A DNA stretch of 64,000 nucleotides from JACVRW01 sp963728155 (GCA_963728155.1 CAVSJF010000011.1:186001-250000); one strand, 5' to 3'. Positions 46,296-55,351 are shown, counted from the first letter of the stretch. Program-made: numbers and translations. Notes: generated by a model from the sequence alone, not told the origin.

Positions 46296-47410
46296 GCCTC
46301 CGGCTCCTCCTCCACGGGCACCACGAGCCGCACACGCCAATCCGATCCTTCGGGGCCGAACTCAACCAGCGCACCGCGCTGCAGGGCCTCCACGGCGGCC
46401 AGCCGCAGGCCCATCCCCGCCCCGGTGCCACGGGTGCGCGGGCGGGCACCGTCGTTGCTCACCTCGAGCACGAAGGTGCCGTCCGCGCGGTCCACCTTCA
46501 CGCGCACGCTGGAGGGCTCGGCGTGCTTGTCCGCGTTGCGCAGCGCCTCGGCGAGCACCGATTGGGCAAGGGCCTCGACGTCGGTCGGCACCTCCACCCC
46601 CTCCTCCCAGCTCAGCTCCAGCGGCAGGTCCTTGTAGTGGCGCCCGAGCCGGTCGAGCTCCTCGCGCAGCGTGGCGCCGGTGTCGATGCTGGGCAGCGAC
46701 AGCGGCCGGGCCAGGGCGTCGCGCAGGTCGTGCAACGCCGCCTGCATCTCGTCGGCGCAACGCTGGCGTACGTCCTCGCTCAGCGTGCCCTCGGACCCCA
46801 GCACCAGCGACACCCCGAAGAGGCGCTGCACCACCCGCTCGTGGATCTCGCGGGCCAGGTCGATGCGCGCCTGCAGCAGGCGCGCGCGCCCCTGTTGCCC
46901 GGTGGCGATGCGCACGCTCGCCGCGAGAGCGGCGGTCTTGCCGAGGGTCCACATGGTGTGGCGCTCCTCGTCGGTGAGCTCGAAGTGCCCGCCCCCACGG
47001 TCGGCGAAGATCACTCCGAGCCAGCGCCCGCCGGCGGAGACCGGGGTGCAGGTGAGCGTGTGGACTCCGGTGAAGGTCGCGTAGCGCGCGGGGATCCAGC
47101 GGGAGAGATCACCGCTCGCCTCGACCACTCGATCCTCGGCGAGCGCGACCTGAGCGATCGGCGTCTCCTCGAGCGTGCCGTAGATGTTCTCCAGCAGGCT
47201 CGCCTCGATGCGGTGGCTGCCCACCGGCACCACCAGCTGACGGGCCTCGTCGTAGAGCAGGAGGCCCGCACGCTCCATGCCGGCGAGGTTGCACAACGCG
47301 GCGCAGAGACTCTCGTAGAAGCCGGGCCCGCCGGAGCCGGGATCGCGGTCGAGCTCGCGCAGGAGCTCGACGATCACGTCGAGCGCATCGGTGCGCGCGG
47401 GAGGCGCCAT
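46292..47410 (-). CDS. GAF-domain histidine kinase (NarX/DesK class)
   Basis: The 372-residue protein has an N-terminal GAF domain (about residues 25-155; LLLYDEARQLVVPVGSHRIE, GVIFADRGGGHFELTDEERH). A HisKA_3 dimerisation helix with DLAREIHERVVQRLFGVSLV (His near residue 188) and a C-terminal ATPase with ALRNADKHAEPSSVRVKVDR and GTGAGMGLRLAAVEAL follow. No membrane segment, so it senses a cytosolic signal. The frame is intact. It phosphorylates the response regulator encoded next. Confidence 0.88.
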   Translation of the reverse strand: MAPPARTDALDVIVELLRELDRDPGSGGPGFYESLCAALCNLAGMERAGLLLYDEARQLVVPVGSHRIEASLLENIYGTLEETPIAQVALAEDRVVEASGDLSRWIPARYATFTGVHTLTCTPVSAGGRWLGVIFADRGGGHFELTDEERHTMWTLGKTAALAASVRIATGQQGRARLLQARIDLAREIHERVVQRLFGVSLVLGSEGTLSEDVRQRCADEMQAALHDLRDALARPLSLPSIDTGATLREELDRLGRHYKDLPLELSWEEGVEVPTDVEALAQSVLAEALRNADKHAEPSSVRVKVDRADGTFVLEVSNDGARPRTRGTGAGMGLRLAAVEALQRGALVEFGPEGSDWRVRLVVPVEEEPEA

Positions 47411-47427
47411 GGGCCTGTTCTACCCGT

Positions 47428-47643
47428 TCAGGCGGGTTGGAGCGACAGCCGCAGCGCCTGCTCGGCGGTCAGCGAGAGCGTGCGCGTGTAGCCGCAGGCG
47501 CGGCAGCGGCAGATCGCCTCGGCGTCGAAGTCGCCGATCATCAGCACGGGATCGACGTCGCCCGACAGGCATGCGCGGCAGGCCAGTGCGGCGGCCACCA
47601 GCAGCGGGTCGTCGTCCCCGCGGAAGATGGCGAGCTCGTCCAT
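47428..47643 (-). CDS. Small zinc-ribbon-like protein
   Basis: The 71-residue product from ATG 47643 (MDELAIFRGDDDPLLVAAAL) has four Cys in two pairs: CRACL near residue 24 and CRCRACG near residue 46. The spacing of C-x2-C and C-x2-C suggests a zinc ribbon. A longer TTG start 12 codons upstream is possible. It ends 17 bases before the histidine kinase and follows folK by 39 bases. I do not recognise the family. Confidence 0.55.
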   Translation of the reverse strand: MDELAIFRGDDDPLLVAAALACRACLSGDVDPVLMIGDFDAEAICRCRACGYTRTLSLTAEQALRLSLQPA

Positions 47644-47682
47644 GGGAGTCAAGGTTCCCACCCGCGGCGCAGCGCTCAAGCC

Positions 47683-48189
47683 TCAGCGCCAAGAAACCCC
47701 CGCGTGGGGGGTCACACGCTGTTCTTTCACCCCGTCGAGGAAGCCGGCCAGCTCGCGCCCGTCGGGCAGCCGTAGCCCCGGGTTGAGCTCCAATAGAGGC
47801 TCGAGCACGAACCGGCGGCTCGTAACCTCGGGATGCGGGAGCGTCAGGCGCTCGGAGGCGTGCTCGAGGCCGCCGAGGAGCAGCACGTCCACGTCGATGG
47901 GCCGGGGCCCGTGGCGCACCGCCGCCGTGGCGCGGCCCAGCTCGCGCTCGATCGCCTTGCCGGCGCCAAGCAGCTGCTCGGGATCCAGCGAGGTACCGAT
48001 CTCCACGCAGGCATTGAGGAAGTCGGGCTGGTCGGTCACCTCGCCCTGGGGGGCGGTCTCGTACACCCGCGAGGAGGAGATCACCTCGACCCCTCGTTCT
48101 GCGAGCGCGCCGCGCGCAGCGCGCAGGTTGGCCAGGCGATCGCCCTCGTTGGAGCCCAGGCCGAGGTAGCCCTTCAGACTTCCTTCCAT
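47683..48189 (-). CDS. folK: 2-amino-4-hydroxy-6-hydroxymethyldihydropteridine pyrophosphokinase
   Basis: The 168-residue protein starts MEGSLKGYLGLGSNEGDRLA, the family's L-G-S-N-x-G-D start. RVYETAPQGEVTDQPDFLNA and GRATAAVRHGPRPIDVDVLL contain the R-x2-PR-x-I-D-x-D signature for pterin and metal binding. LTLPHPEVTSRRFVLEPLLE follows. It transfers pyrophosphate to the pterin in folate synthesis. ATG 48189 overlaps the end of folB by 16 bases. Confidence 0.92.
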   Translation of the reverse strand: MEGSLKGYLGLGSNEGDRLANLRAARGALAERGVEVISSSRVYETAPQGEVTDQPDFLNACVEIGTSLDPEQLLGAGKAIERELGRATAAVRHGPRPIDVDVLLLGGLEHASERLTLPHPEVTSRRFVLEPLLELNPGLRLPDGRELAGFLDGVKEQRVTPHAGVSWR

Positions 48190-48620
48190 ACCTCGACCGA
48201 CACCTCGTCGACCGGGAGGGGGATCGGCGGCTCGGGCTTGGCGGCCTTCACGCGTACGGACTCCGCGCCGAAGCGGTCGATCATCCGGTCGGCGATGGCC
48301 GCGCACAGGCGCTCGAGCGTCTTGTAGGAACGCTCCTGTGCCGCGAGTGCCACCTGCTCGCACACCTTGCCGTAGTCGACCGTGTCCTCGACCCTGTCGG
48401 TGACCGTTGCGTCGCACTCGTCGAGCTCGAACACGACGTCGAACACGAGGCGCTGGCCGAGCTCGCGCTCTGCGGCGGATACGCCGTGGCGGGTGTAGAG
48501 CGAGAGCCCACTGATCTCGATGGTCACGGCGGGAGCGGCGGCCTGGCGGTCGCCGTCGAGGGGATCCTCGTCGAGGTCGTCCTCGAAATCGTCCTCGGGT
48601 TCGGGCTCCCAGGTGGTCAT
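48174..48620 (-). CDS. folB: Dihydroneopterin aldolase with acidic N-terminal extension
   Basis: The 148-residue protein has an acidic leader of about 28 residues (TTWEPEPEDDFEDDLDEDPL) not usual in FolB. The tunnelling-fold domain follows: ISGLSLYTRHGVSAAERELG and LVFDVVFELDECDAT, with YGKVCEQVALAAQERSYKTL and the Glu of the pterin anchor. It cleaves dihydroneopterin to hydroxymethyl-dihydropterin. The ATG overlaps the folP stop (ATGA). Confidence 0.9.
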   Translation of the reverse strand: MTTWEPEPEDDFEDDLDEDPLDGDRQAAAPAVTIEISGLSLYTRHGVSAAERELGQRLVFDVVFELDECDATVTDRVEDTVDYGKVCEQVALAAQERSYKTLERLCAAIADRMIDRFGAESVRVKAAKPEPPIPLPVDEVSVEVWKEV

Positions 48621-49414
48621 TGCGCGACCGTAGCATCGGCGACCGTGAGGGCATCGGCCAGCGGGGCCACATCATGCACGCGGAAGATCCGGGCGCCGCG
48701 CTCCAGGGCGAGTACGTTCGTGGCGATGGTGCCGGGCAGGCGCTCGTCCTCCGCGCGGCCGCCCGCCAGCTGGCCCAGGAAGCGTTTGCGCGACGTGCCC
48801 ACCACCACGGGCCGCCCGATGGCCACGATCTCGTCGAGGCGGCGCAGCAGCTCGAGGTTGTGCGCGACCGTCTTGCCGAAGCCGATGCCCGGGTCGAGCC
48901 ACACCCGCTCCTCGGAGACCCCCTCGGCCACGGCAAAGGCGAGGCGCTCCTCCAGGAACGACTTCACGTCGCTCACCACGTCGTCGTAGCTCGGGTCCTC
49001 CTGCATGGTGCGCGGCTCGCCCAGCATGTGCATGAGACAGCAGCCGGCCCCCGTGCCGGCCACGAGGCCCGCCATCTCGGGGACGAAGCGAAAGGCGGAC
49101 ACGTCGTTCACGATCACCGCGCCGGCGTCGATCGCCGTCTGCGCGACCTCGAGCTTGGTGGTGTCGATCGACACCCGATGGCCGTCGCCGGCCAGCGCGG
49201 TCACCACGGGCAGCACGCGCCGCAGCTCCTCCTCGGCCGTCACCGGCTCGGCTCCCGGGCGGGTGGATTCGCCACCCACGTCGAGGATGCCCGCCCCCTC
49301 ACCGGCGAGCCGCCGGCCGTGCTCGATCGCCGCGGCGGCCTCGAGAAACCGGCCGCCGTCGGAGAACGAGTCCGGCGTGACGTTGACGATGCCCATCAGC
49401 TCGAACGAGGCCAT
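48617..49414 (-). CDS. folP: Dihydropteroate synthase
   Basis: The 265-residue protein starts MASFELMGIVNVTPDSFSDG, the conserved G-I-x-N-x-T-P-D-S-F loop. ILDVGGESTRPGAEPVTAEE, VIVNDVSAFRFVPEMAGLVA and LDPGIGFGKTVAHNLELLRR are the other barrel motifs. It joins pterin pyrophosphate to p-aminobenzoate and is the target of sulfonamides. First gene of the folP-folB-folK operon, frame intact. Folate supply here complements the folate-dependent C1 genes at 10-16 kb. Confidence 0.95.
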   Translation of the reverse strand: MASFELMGIVNVTPDSFSDGGRFLEAAAAIEHGRRLAGEGAGILDVGGESTRPGAEPVTAEEELRRVLPVVTALAGDGHRVSIDTTKLEVAQTAIDAGAVIVNDVSAFRFVPEMAGLVAGTGAGCCLMHMLGEPRTMQEDPSYDDVVSDVKSFLEERLAFAVAEGVSEERVWLDPGIGFGKTVAHNLELLRRLDEIVAIGRPVVVGTSRKRFLGQLAGGRAEDERLPGTIATNVLALERGARIFRVHDVAPLADALTVADATVAQ

Positions 49415-49462
49415 AGGGGGAAGTATCGGGAACCTCTGCCGCGCACAGGTCGTATAGGGGGC

Positions 49463-49975
49463 ATGAGAGCCACTCTGCTTGCCCTTCTCGTCCTGGCCAT
49501 CGCGCCCGCAGGCGCATCAGCGGGAGGCTTCGCCACCGTCGGCCTCAGCTCGGCTCCGGAAGGCATCGCGCCCGGCGAGCCCTGGGTCGTCGACTTGACG
49601 ATCCTGCAGCACGGGAACAGCGAGACGCCGCTGGCCGGGCTGAAGCCCAGCGTCAGCGTGAGCTCGGGCGGCGAGCGGCGCACCTTCTCCGCCACTCCCA
49701 CCGGGCGGACCGGTGTCTACCGGGCGCGGGTGGTGTTCCCCTCCGCCGGCAACTGGACCTACCGAGTGAATGACGGCTTCGGCTTTCCCGGGGGCGTCGT
49801 GCACGATTACCCGCCCGTCCGGATCGGTGCGGGCGGCGGCGCCGTCCCCGCCGGAGGGTCGGGGCCGGACGTCGGGCTGGCCCTGCTGATCGCGGCCCTC
49901 GCGGGCCTCGGGGTGGGGCTTGCGGCTCTCCTGCTCAAGCGGCCTCGCGGCGCGGGCCGGCCCGCCGAGGCCTGA
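49463..49975 (+). CDS. Exported, membrane-anchored beta-sandwich protein (YtkA/FixH-like)
   Basis: The 170-residue protein has a signal peptide (RATLLALLVLAIAPAGASA) and an Ig-like domain: GEPWVVDLTILQHGNSETPL, GVYRARVVFPSAGNWTYRVN. A Gly/Pro linker and a C-terminal membrane helix LALLIAALAGLGVGLAALLL with a basic tail end it. YtkA-like domains are often near respiratory or copper genes. Its stop overlaps the cytochrome c start (TGATG), so the two are probably made together. Confidence 0.65.
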   Translation: MRATLLALLVLAIAPAGASAGGFATVGLSSAPEGIAPGEPWVVDLTILQHGNSETPLAGLKPSVSVSSGGERRTFSATPTGRTGVYRARVVFPSAGNWTYRVNDGFGFPGGVVHDYPPVRIGAGGGAVPAGGSGPDVGLALLIAALAGLGVGLAALLLKRPRGAGRPAEA

Positions 49976-50328
49976 TGGCCCGGCTGCCGCTGGTGGCGGC
50001 GGCGCTGGCGGCGGTGGTTGCGTTCGGCGCGGTGATGCTGCTGTCGGGAGACCGCGACGAGCCGGTGCGTGCGGCGAGCGCAACCCCCGGCCTGGAGGTC
50101 TTCAACCGCATGGGCTGCGGGAGTTGCCACCGGCTTGCGGCGGCGCGGGCCAAGGGCCCGATAGGGCCGAGCCTCGACGAGGCCCTGGACAGCCATACCG
50201 CCGCGTCACTGAGGGCGAAGATCGTGTCGCCGGGCGAGACGAGCATGATGCCCCAGGATTTCGGGCAGCGCATGAGCGAGGCCGACCTCGACGCGCTCGT
50301 GGGCTTCCTGCTGGCGTCCCGGCGCTGA
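49975..50328 (+). CDS. Membrane-anchored monoheme cytochrome c
   Basis: The 117-residue protein has an N-terminal membrane anchor or signal peptide (LPLVAAALAAVVAFGAVMLL). A class I cytochrome c domain follows with heme motif CGSCHR (about residues 48-53), an axial Met candidate in ETSMMPQDF, and the C-terminal helix LDALVGFLLASRR. It would carry electrons outside the membrane. The partner oxidase is not in the window. Coupled to the YtkA-like gene. Confidence 0.85.
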   Translation: MARLPLVAAALAAVVAFGAVMLLSGDRDEPVRAASATPGLEVFNRMGCGSCHRLAAARAKGPIGPSLDEALDSHTAASLRAKIVSPGETSMMPQDFGQRMSEADLDALVGFLLASRR

Positions 50329-50352
50329 GGAAAGCCCGCATACACTCGCGCG

Positions 50353-51000
50353 GTGTTCGACGCGATCGTGTTCGACAACGACGGCCTGCTGCTGGATACC
50401 GAGGAGGCGTGGACTCGCGCGCAGGTAACGCTGTTCGAGCGCTACGGGAGCTCGTTCGGTGAGGACCACAAGCGCTCGCTGCTCGGTACCTCGGCCGCCA
50501 CCGCGGCGGCCAAGCTCGAGCAGATGCTCGGGCGGCCGGGCCGGGGCCTCGAGTTGGTGGCCGAGTGCCACGAGCTGGTGATGGAGGAGGCGCTGGCCGG
50601 CGTGCCGCCGCGCCCGGGCGCCCTCGAGCTGCTGGGCGCGGTGCGGGAGGCGAGGCGGCCGGTGGGCCTCGCTTCGAACTCGTCGCGTGAGTTCGTCGAG
50701 CGCGTGCTGTCGGTGGCCGGGCTGCTCAACGGCCACTTCGACCTGATCGTGACCGCCGACGAGGTCGCGCATCCCAAACCGGCGCCCGATCTCTACCTGG
50801 CGGCGTGCGCCGGACTGGGCGCCATGCCCGAGCGCGCGGCGGCGCTCGAGGATTCACAGACCGGAGTCACGTCCGCCCGCGCCGCGGGCATGTTCGTCGT
50901 CGCGGTTCCCTACTTCCCCGAGATGACGATCGAGGGAGCCTCGCTGCGGACCGATTCGCTGGCCGACCCGCGGGTGACCGAGACGCTGCTAGGGCGCTAG
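50353..51000 (+). CDS. HAD-superfamily hydrolase (beta-phosphoglucomutase-like)
   Basis: The 215-residue protein starts at GTG 50353 (FDAIVFDNDGLLLDTEEAWT), with the HAD motif I D-x-D-G. Cap domain follows, then motif II VGLASNSSREF and HPKPAPDLYLAAC (Lys), and motif IV AALEDSQTGVTSARAAG. It probably hydrolyses a small phosphomonoester; the exact substrate cannot be told. Its end overlaps the phosphoesterase gene on the other strand by 12 bases. Confidence 0.85.
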   Translation: MFDAIVFDNDGLLLDTEEAWTRAQVTLFERYGSSFGEDHKRSLLGTSAATAAAKLEQMLGRPGRGLELVAECHELVMEEALAGVPPRPGALELLGAVREARRPVGLASNSSREFVERVLSVAGLLNGHFDLIVTADEVAHPKPAPDLYLAACAGLGAMPERAAALEDSQTGVTSARAAGMFVVAVPYFPEMTIEGASLRTDSLADPRVTETLLGR

Positions 51001-51816
51001 CCGCGTCCACCCCGGGCCGGGCTCGAAGCGCCAGGTCTCCCGCGCTCCCACCAGGCGCGGGTCGCGCCGTTCGGGCGCCTGGCCCAGCTCGTGGGCCGTT
51101 CGGGTCACCTCGAGCGCGGCGCCCTCGACCTCCAGGTCGAGCACGGTGGCCTCGAAGGGCGGCTCGATCGAGGCGCCCAGGCTGAGCTGCAGCAGCGCGC
51201 CCTCGGCGGCGCTGTCGCGCACGTGGATGTGACCGGATACCACCACGGTCGGGGCGGTCCGGGCCAGCAGCGGCGCGGCCACGTCGGCACGGTCGGCCAG
51301 GTCGCCCGCGTAGGGCAGCTCCCGCGCGGCCACCACCGCGGCCCGCGACAGCACGGGAAAGTGGCTCGCCAGCAGCACGGGCCCGTCGCCCCAGGTCCGC
51401 AGTGCGGGCGGCCGCGCCGATACCCACCGGCGCTCCGCCGGGCGGAGGATCCGCAGGCCGGCCAGGCGCACCGGCCCGTGGCGGACCGCCCGCCATCCGG
51501 GCAGCCCGAGGGAATCGGGCCCGGCCCGCGCCAGCTGGTCCGTGGGCCGTGCGCCGTCGTGGTTGCCGCCGACGGCCAGCGCCGGAGCCGGGAGCCCGCG
51601 CGCGCGGAGCATGCGACGGAGGCTGGGGAGGTCGCCGTCGTGGGCCAGATCGCCGAGCAGCAGCACGCGGTCGACGGCCTCACTCGCGAACAGGTCGAGG
51701 GCGCGCGCCCGGCGTTCCTCCACGCCGGCGAAGTCGTAGGGGTTGTGCCAGGCCGCCCGCCGGGTCACGTCCTGCACGGCGTGGAGGTCGGTGAGAACGC
51801 CGAAGCGCACGATCAC
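50989..51816 (-). CDS. Calcineurin-type metallophosphoesterase
   Basis: The 275-residue protein (GTG 51816) has the metal motifs in order: GVLTDLHA (D-x-H), VLLLGDLAHDGD (G-D), VGGNHDG (G-N-H-D/E), ASHFPVL and VVSGHIHVRD (G-H-x-H). All five are present. Substrate could be cyclic nucleotides, other phosphodiesters or phosphoprotein. Its GTG overlaps the YjbR gene stop (GTGA). Confidence 0.85.
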   Translation of the reverse strand: MIVRFGVLTDLHAVQDVTRRAAWHNPYDFAGVEERRARALDLFASEAVDRVLLLGDLAHDGDLPSLRRMLRARGLPAPALAVGGNHDGARPTDQLARAGPDSLGLPGWRAVRHGPVRLAGLRILRPAERRWVSARPPALRTWGDGPVLLASHFPVLSRAAVVAARELPYAGDLADRADVAAPLLARTAPTVVVSGHIHVRDSAAEGALLQLSLGASIEPPFEATVLDLEVEGAALEVTRTAHELGQAPERRDPRLVGARETWRFEPGPGWTRLAP

Positions 51817-52193
51817 GGAGAGGCGGCGGACGCCGGCGGCCAGCCGAGCTCGGCCTGAACGCGCTTCGGCAGCCCGGCCACGACGAGGTCGTAGGAGTCC
51901 TCGACCATGTCGAGCACGAAGCGGTCGTCCAGCGAACCGTCGATCTCGATCGTGTTCCAGTGGCGCTTGTTGAGGTGGTAGCCGGGCACGACGGCGGAGT
52001 GGCCGGCCCGCAGCTGCTCGGCGATCTCCGGCTCGCACTTGAGGCTCACGTTGAGCGGCCGCGCCCGCAGCGGACTGAGCGCGAAAACCTTGGCCCTGAC
52101 CTTGAACACGGACGTCTGCGGGCCGAAGGGAAACTCCTCGACGGCGCCCGGCAGCTCGAGGCAGAAGCGTCGGAGTCGGGCCGGAGACAGCAT
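51813..52193 (-). CDS. MmcQ/YjbR-family DNA-binding-fold protein
   Basis: The 126-residue protein shows the YjbR pattern: LELPGAVEEFPFGPQTSVFK, VFALSPLRARPLNVSLKCEP and GYHLNKRHWNTIEIDGSLDD, ending with a helical LDMVEDSYDLVVAGLPK. The fold resembles a double-wing DNA-binding shape, but function is unknown. It starts at ATG 52193 and is coupled to the phosphoesterase. Confidence 0.85.
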   Translation of the reverse strand: MLSPARLRRFCLELPGAVEEFPFGPQTSVFKVRAKVFALSPLRARPLNVSLKCEPEIAEQLRAGHSAVVPGYHLNKRHWNTIEIDGSLDDRFVLDMVEDSYDLVVAGLPKRVQAELGWPPASAASP

Positions 52194-52256
52194 CGGCGGA
52201 TCGTAAGCTCCTGGCGGCTCCAGGACCGGTTTCGGACCTTCGCTAGCTTGATCTGG

Positions 52257-53307
52257 GTGCTTGCTCGCCTAGGCGCGCTCTGCGCGCTGCTGCTCATCGC
52301 CCTGCCCGTCTCGGCCTCTGTCGCCCAGACCACGAATCCGCTCGAGGGCATGCGGTTCTACGTGGACCGGGAGTCGCCCGCCTGGCTTCAGTGGGAGGCC
52401 TACCAGCGATCGGGCCAGACCGGCAAGGCAAACCTGATCTGGAAGATCGCCCGCGAGCCCCGCGGCCTGTGGCTGGGCACGTTCACGCGACCCAACTTCG
52501 CCGTGAAGGTGCGGCGGCTGATCGACCCCGCCCGCCAGCGCGGCGAGGTTCCCATCTTCACCGTCATGCGCGCGGAGGCGACCCAGTGCAGCCCGGGCTA
52601 CACCGGCGGCGGTCCGGAGGAGGACGCGCGCACGCGGGCCTGGTACGACGACCTCGCCCGGGTGATCGGCGGCGACCGCGTGGTGATCGCGTTCGAGCCC
52701 GATTCGCTCGGCACCATCGACTGCCTGACCCCGAGCCGCCGAGACGACCGCCTGAGGCTGCTCAGGTACGGGGTGAACGCGCTCTCGCGGCTGCCCGAAT
52801 GCGGTCGTCTACCTCGAGGCGGGCGCCTCGGACTGGGAGCCGGCCCGGCGGACCGCCAAGCAGCTGCGCGCCATCGGCATCGCGAAGGTGCGCGGCTTCA
52901 TGCTCAACGTCACCCACTACGACTGGACGGCGGCGAACATCCGGCATGGGCTCGATATCTCCCGCCGCGTCGGCGGCAAGCCCTTCGTGGTCAACACCTC
53001 CGAGAACGGCCGCGGTCCCGTCTTCTATCGGCGCGGTTACCGGCGGATCAACGTCTGGTGCAACCCGGGCAAGCGCGGGCTCGGCCCCCCACCGACCACC
53101 GATACGTCGCACCCCAAGGTCGACGCCTACCTGTGGATCAACCGCCCCGGCTACGGCCAGGCCTGCGCCGGTCAGCAGATCGCCTTTCTCCCCCCACGCG
53201 CGCTCTCCTACGCGCGTCTGGCCACGACCTGGGAGAAGCCTCCGCCGGGCACGCGCTACGGCCACCAGAAGCGCTTCTCGCTCAGCGAGTTCGGGATCCC
53301 CCGCTAG
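52257..53307 (+). CDS. Secreted glycoside hydrolase family 6-like protein (frame break near 52797)
   Basis: GTG 52257 opens a signal peptide (LARLGALCALLLIALPVSAS). MRFYVDRESPAWLQWEAYQR, YDDLARVIGGDRVVIAFEPD (E-P-D motif as in GH6) and, after a shift near 52797, VVYLEAGASDWEPARRTAKQ, GFMLNVTHYDWTAANIRHGL and PKVDAYLWINRPGYGQACAG follow. About 350 residues. GH6 enzymes cut beta-1,4-glucan. In many soil actinobacteria such proteins lack carbohydrate-binding modules, as here. Cellulase activity is not proven. Confidence 0.72.
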
Positions 53308-53310
53308 GCG

Positions 53311-54783
53311 TTACGCCTCGGCCGCCTCCGGATCCTGCGGAGGCGGCGACACGGGACGGAGCAGCAGGGCACCGAGCGCTCCGATCGCGGCGAACACCGC
53401 CGCCACGAGGAATCCCGCGTGGTAGCCGCCGGTAAGGGCGTCGAGCGTGGCGTCGCCGGCGTCTCGCAGGCTGCTGGTGCGCGAGTCGGCGACGCTGACC
53501 AGCACCGCGAGGCCGAGCGCGCCGCCCATCATGAACGCGGTGTTCACGATTCCCGACGCGAGGCCGCTCTCTTCCGGGGCGACGTCGCCCATCGCAGCGA
53601 GCAGGATGGGGTTGAAGGTGATGCCGCCTCCGATGCCCATGACGATCATGCCGGGCAGCACGTCGACGGCGAAGTTGCCGTCAACGGGTATCCGCGCGAA
53701 CCACAGCAGGCCGAGGGCAAAGCACGACAGGCCGAACACGATGGGCACCTTGACGCCGAAGCGCATGACCAGGCGGTCGGACAGCGCGATCGAGCCGGCG
53801 GCCATGATCAGCGTCGACGGCAGGTAGGCGAGGCCGACCTCGAGCGGGCTGTAGCCCAGCACCAGCTGGAGGTAGAGCGCCGACAGGAAGAACCAGCCGA
53901 ACATCGAGGCGGCCAGCAGGACGCCGACGACGTTGGCCACCGAGACGTTTCGCAGCCGGAACAGGCCGAGCGGCATCAGCGGCGAGCCGACACGCGACTC
54001 GATCACCAGGAAGCCGACGAGGAGCGCCGCCGCGGCCCCGAGCAGGCCGAGCGTCTCGGCCGACGTCCAGCCGGTGTCGTTGCCATTGATCACCGCGTAG
54101 GTGCCGAGCATGACCGCGGCGGTGACCGTGACCGCTCCGGCGATGTCGAGCCGGCGGTCCTCGGCGTCGGGGCGGTCGTTGGGCAGGAGCCTGAGGGCCA
54201 GCACGAAGACCGTTATCCCGACGGGAAGATTCACCAGGAAGATCCAGTTCCACGTCAGCAGGTCGGTGAGGACGCCGCCGAGCAGCACACCGGCCGTGGC
54301 GCCCCCGGAGAGGACGAAGCTGAAGATGCCCATCGCCTTGGCGCGGTCGGCGGGCTCGGTGAAGATCGTCATGATCAGCGAGAGGGCGACGACGGAGACG
54401 ATGGCGCCGCCGAAGCCCTGCAGGGCACGGGCGACCACCAGGAACTCCTGCGAGCCGGCAAGCCCGCAGGCGAGCGACATGGTGGTGAAGAGCGCCAGGC
54501 CGATGAGGAGCAGGCGCCGGCGCCCGAAGAGGTCGCTGAGGCGCCCGCCGAGCAGCAGGAAGCCGCCGAAGGTGAGCAGGTAGGCGTTGACCACCCAGGC
54601 GAGCGACGCGTCGGAGAACCCGAGGTCGGCCTGGATGGAGGGCAGGGCGACGTTGACGATCGTGGAGTCGAGGACGATCAGCACGTCGCCCAGGCAGAGC
54701 ACGTAGAGCGCCAGCCAGCGCGTGCGGTCGTTCAGGCTTTCGGGACTTGTGCTGGCCCGGCGGCCGCTTTCGGTGGTGGTCAT
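53311..54783 (-). CDS. DHA2-family multidrug exporter (EmrB/QacA type)
   Basis: The 490-residue protein has 14 predicted membrane helices. The MFS motifs LGDVLIVLDSTIVNVALPSI (motif D1) and LLLGGRLSDLFGRRRLLLIG (motif A) mark the N-terminal half, and GGATAGVLLGGVLTDLLTWN fits the antiporter motif C. It probably exports drugs by proton exchange. It lies next to a divergently facing PadR-type repressor gene? In fact both are minus strand, with the PadR gene 39 bases upstream, so joint transcription and control by PadR is likely. Confidence 0.9.
   Translation of the reverse strand: MTTTESGRRASTSPESLNDRTRWLALYVLCLGDVLIVLDSTIVNVALPSIQADLGFSDASLAWVVNAYLLTFGGFLLLGGRLSDLFGRRRLLLIGLALFTTMSLACGLAGSQEFLVVARALQGFGGAIVSVVALSLIMTIFTEPADRAKAMGIFSFVLSGGATAGVLLGGVLTDLLTWNWIFLVNLPVGITVFVLALRLLPNDRPDAEDRRLDIAGAVTVTAAVMLGTYAVINGNDTGWTSAETLGLLGAAAALLVGFLVIESRVGSPLMPLGLFRLRNVSVANVVGVLLAASMFGWFFLSALYLQLVLGYSPLEVGLAYLPSTLIMAAGSIALSDRLVMRFGVKVPIVFGLSCFALGLLWFARIPVDGNFAVDVLPGMIVMGIGGGITFNPILLAAMGDVAPEESGLASGIVNTAFMMGGALGLAVLVSVADSRTSSLRDAGDATLDALTGGYHAGFLVAAVFAAIGALGALLLRPVSPPPQDPEAAEA
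53321..53347. terminator. Hairpin at the convergent ends of the GH6-like and MFS genes
   Basis: A perfect 10-bp stem GCCGCCTCCG / CGGAGGCGGC with a 7-base loop lies within the last codons of the exporter gene and 14 bases beyond the GH6-like stop. It may stop plus-strand transcription; no T-run is present. Confidence 0.45.
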
Positions 54784-54822
54784 GTTCGGGTCCTGTCGGC
54801 TCGAATTCGCAAGGCGCTCAAA

Positions 54823-55351
54823 TTACAGCTCGCGTTCGACGTCGTCCACCAGCTGGAGGTGGAGCTCGAGCAGACCACGCATGAACCCGGTCACGAGCAG
54901 GAGATACTTGACGCGGTGGGGCAGCGCCCTCGCCGCCGCCTCGCTCTCGGCCACCCTCGCGGAGAGGTCCGCGATGTCCTCCCGCAGCGTCGCGATGCTC
55001 TCGCGGGTGGCGGCCTCGCCGACTAGATCGGCGATCAGCAGGCGCAGCAGCGCCTCGCTCTTGATCGGCGTGAACCGAACGGGAGTGCGGGCCCAGTCGC
55101 GCAGCGCCTCGAGGCCCTTGTCGGTGAGCGTGTACACGGTGCGCTCGCGGGTCTTGCCCGGCTCCTTTCGCGCCTCCAGGTAGCCGAGCCCGGGCGAGCC
55201 GCTTGGGCTCTGCGTAGTACTGGCTCTCGCCCGCCCAGTCGAGGACGCGTCCGCGGCGGACCATGGCCCTGAGGTCGTGCGGCCCCGCACCGGTGCTTCC
55301 CACCAGGCCGAGGATCTCGTAGGAGAAGAGGCTCAGCTCATCGCGCGCCAT
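54823..55351 (-). CDS. PadR-family transcriptional regulator (frame break near 55195)
   Basis: The first frame starts MARDELSLFSYEILGLVGST with the winged helix; a shift near 55195 is followed by LGYLEARKEPGKTRERTVYT and LTDKGLEALRDWARTPVRFT, the wing and linker. The C-terminal helical domain includes KSEALLRLLIADLVGEAATR and LELHLQLVDDVEREL for dimerisation. About 176 residues. PadR proteins repress exporter or detoxification genes and release on binding drugs or phenolics. Tandem repeats overlap its start codon, so it likely represses itself and the divergent NmrA gene. Confidence 0.8.

Noticed and set aside
45017..47491. 824-codon plus-strand open frame over fabD and the two-component genes
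   Set aside because: Antisense to three recognised genes; no domain found.
53419..55026. 535-codon plus-strand open frame opposite the exporter
   Set aside because: Low-complexity His/Glu/Arg-rich translation, the expected antisense image of membrane helices.
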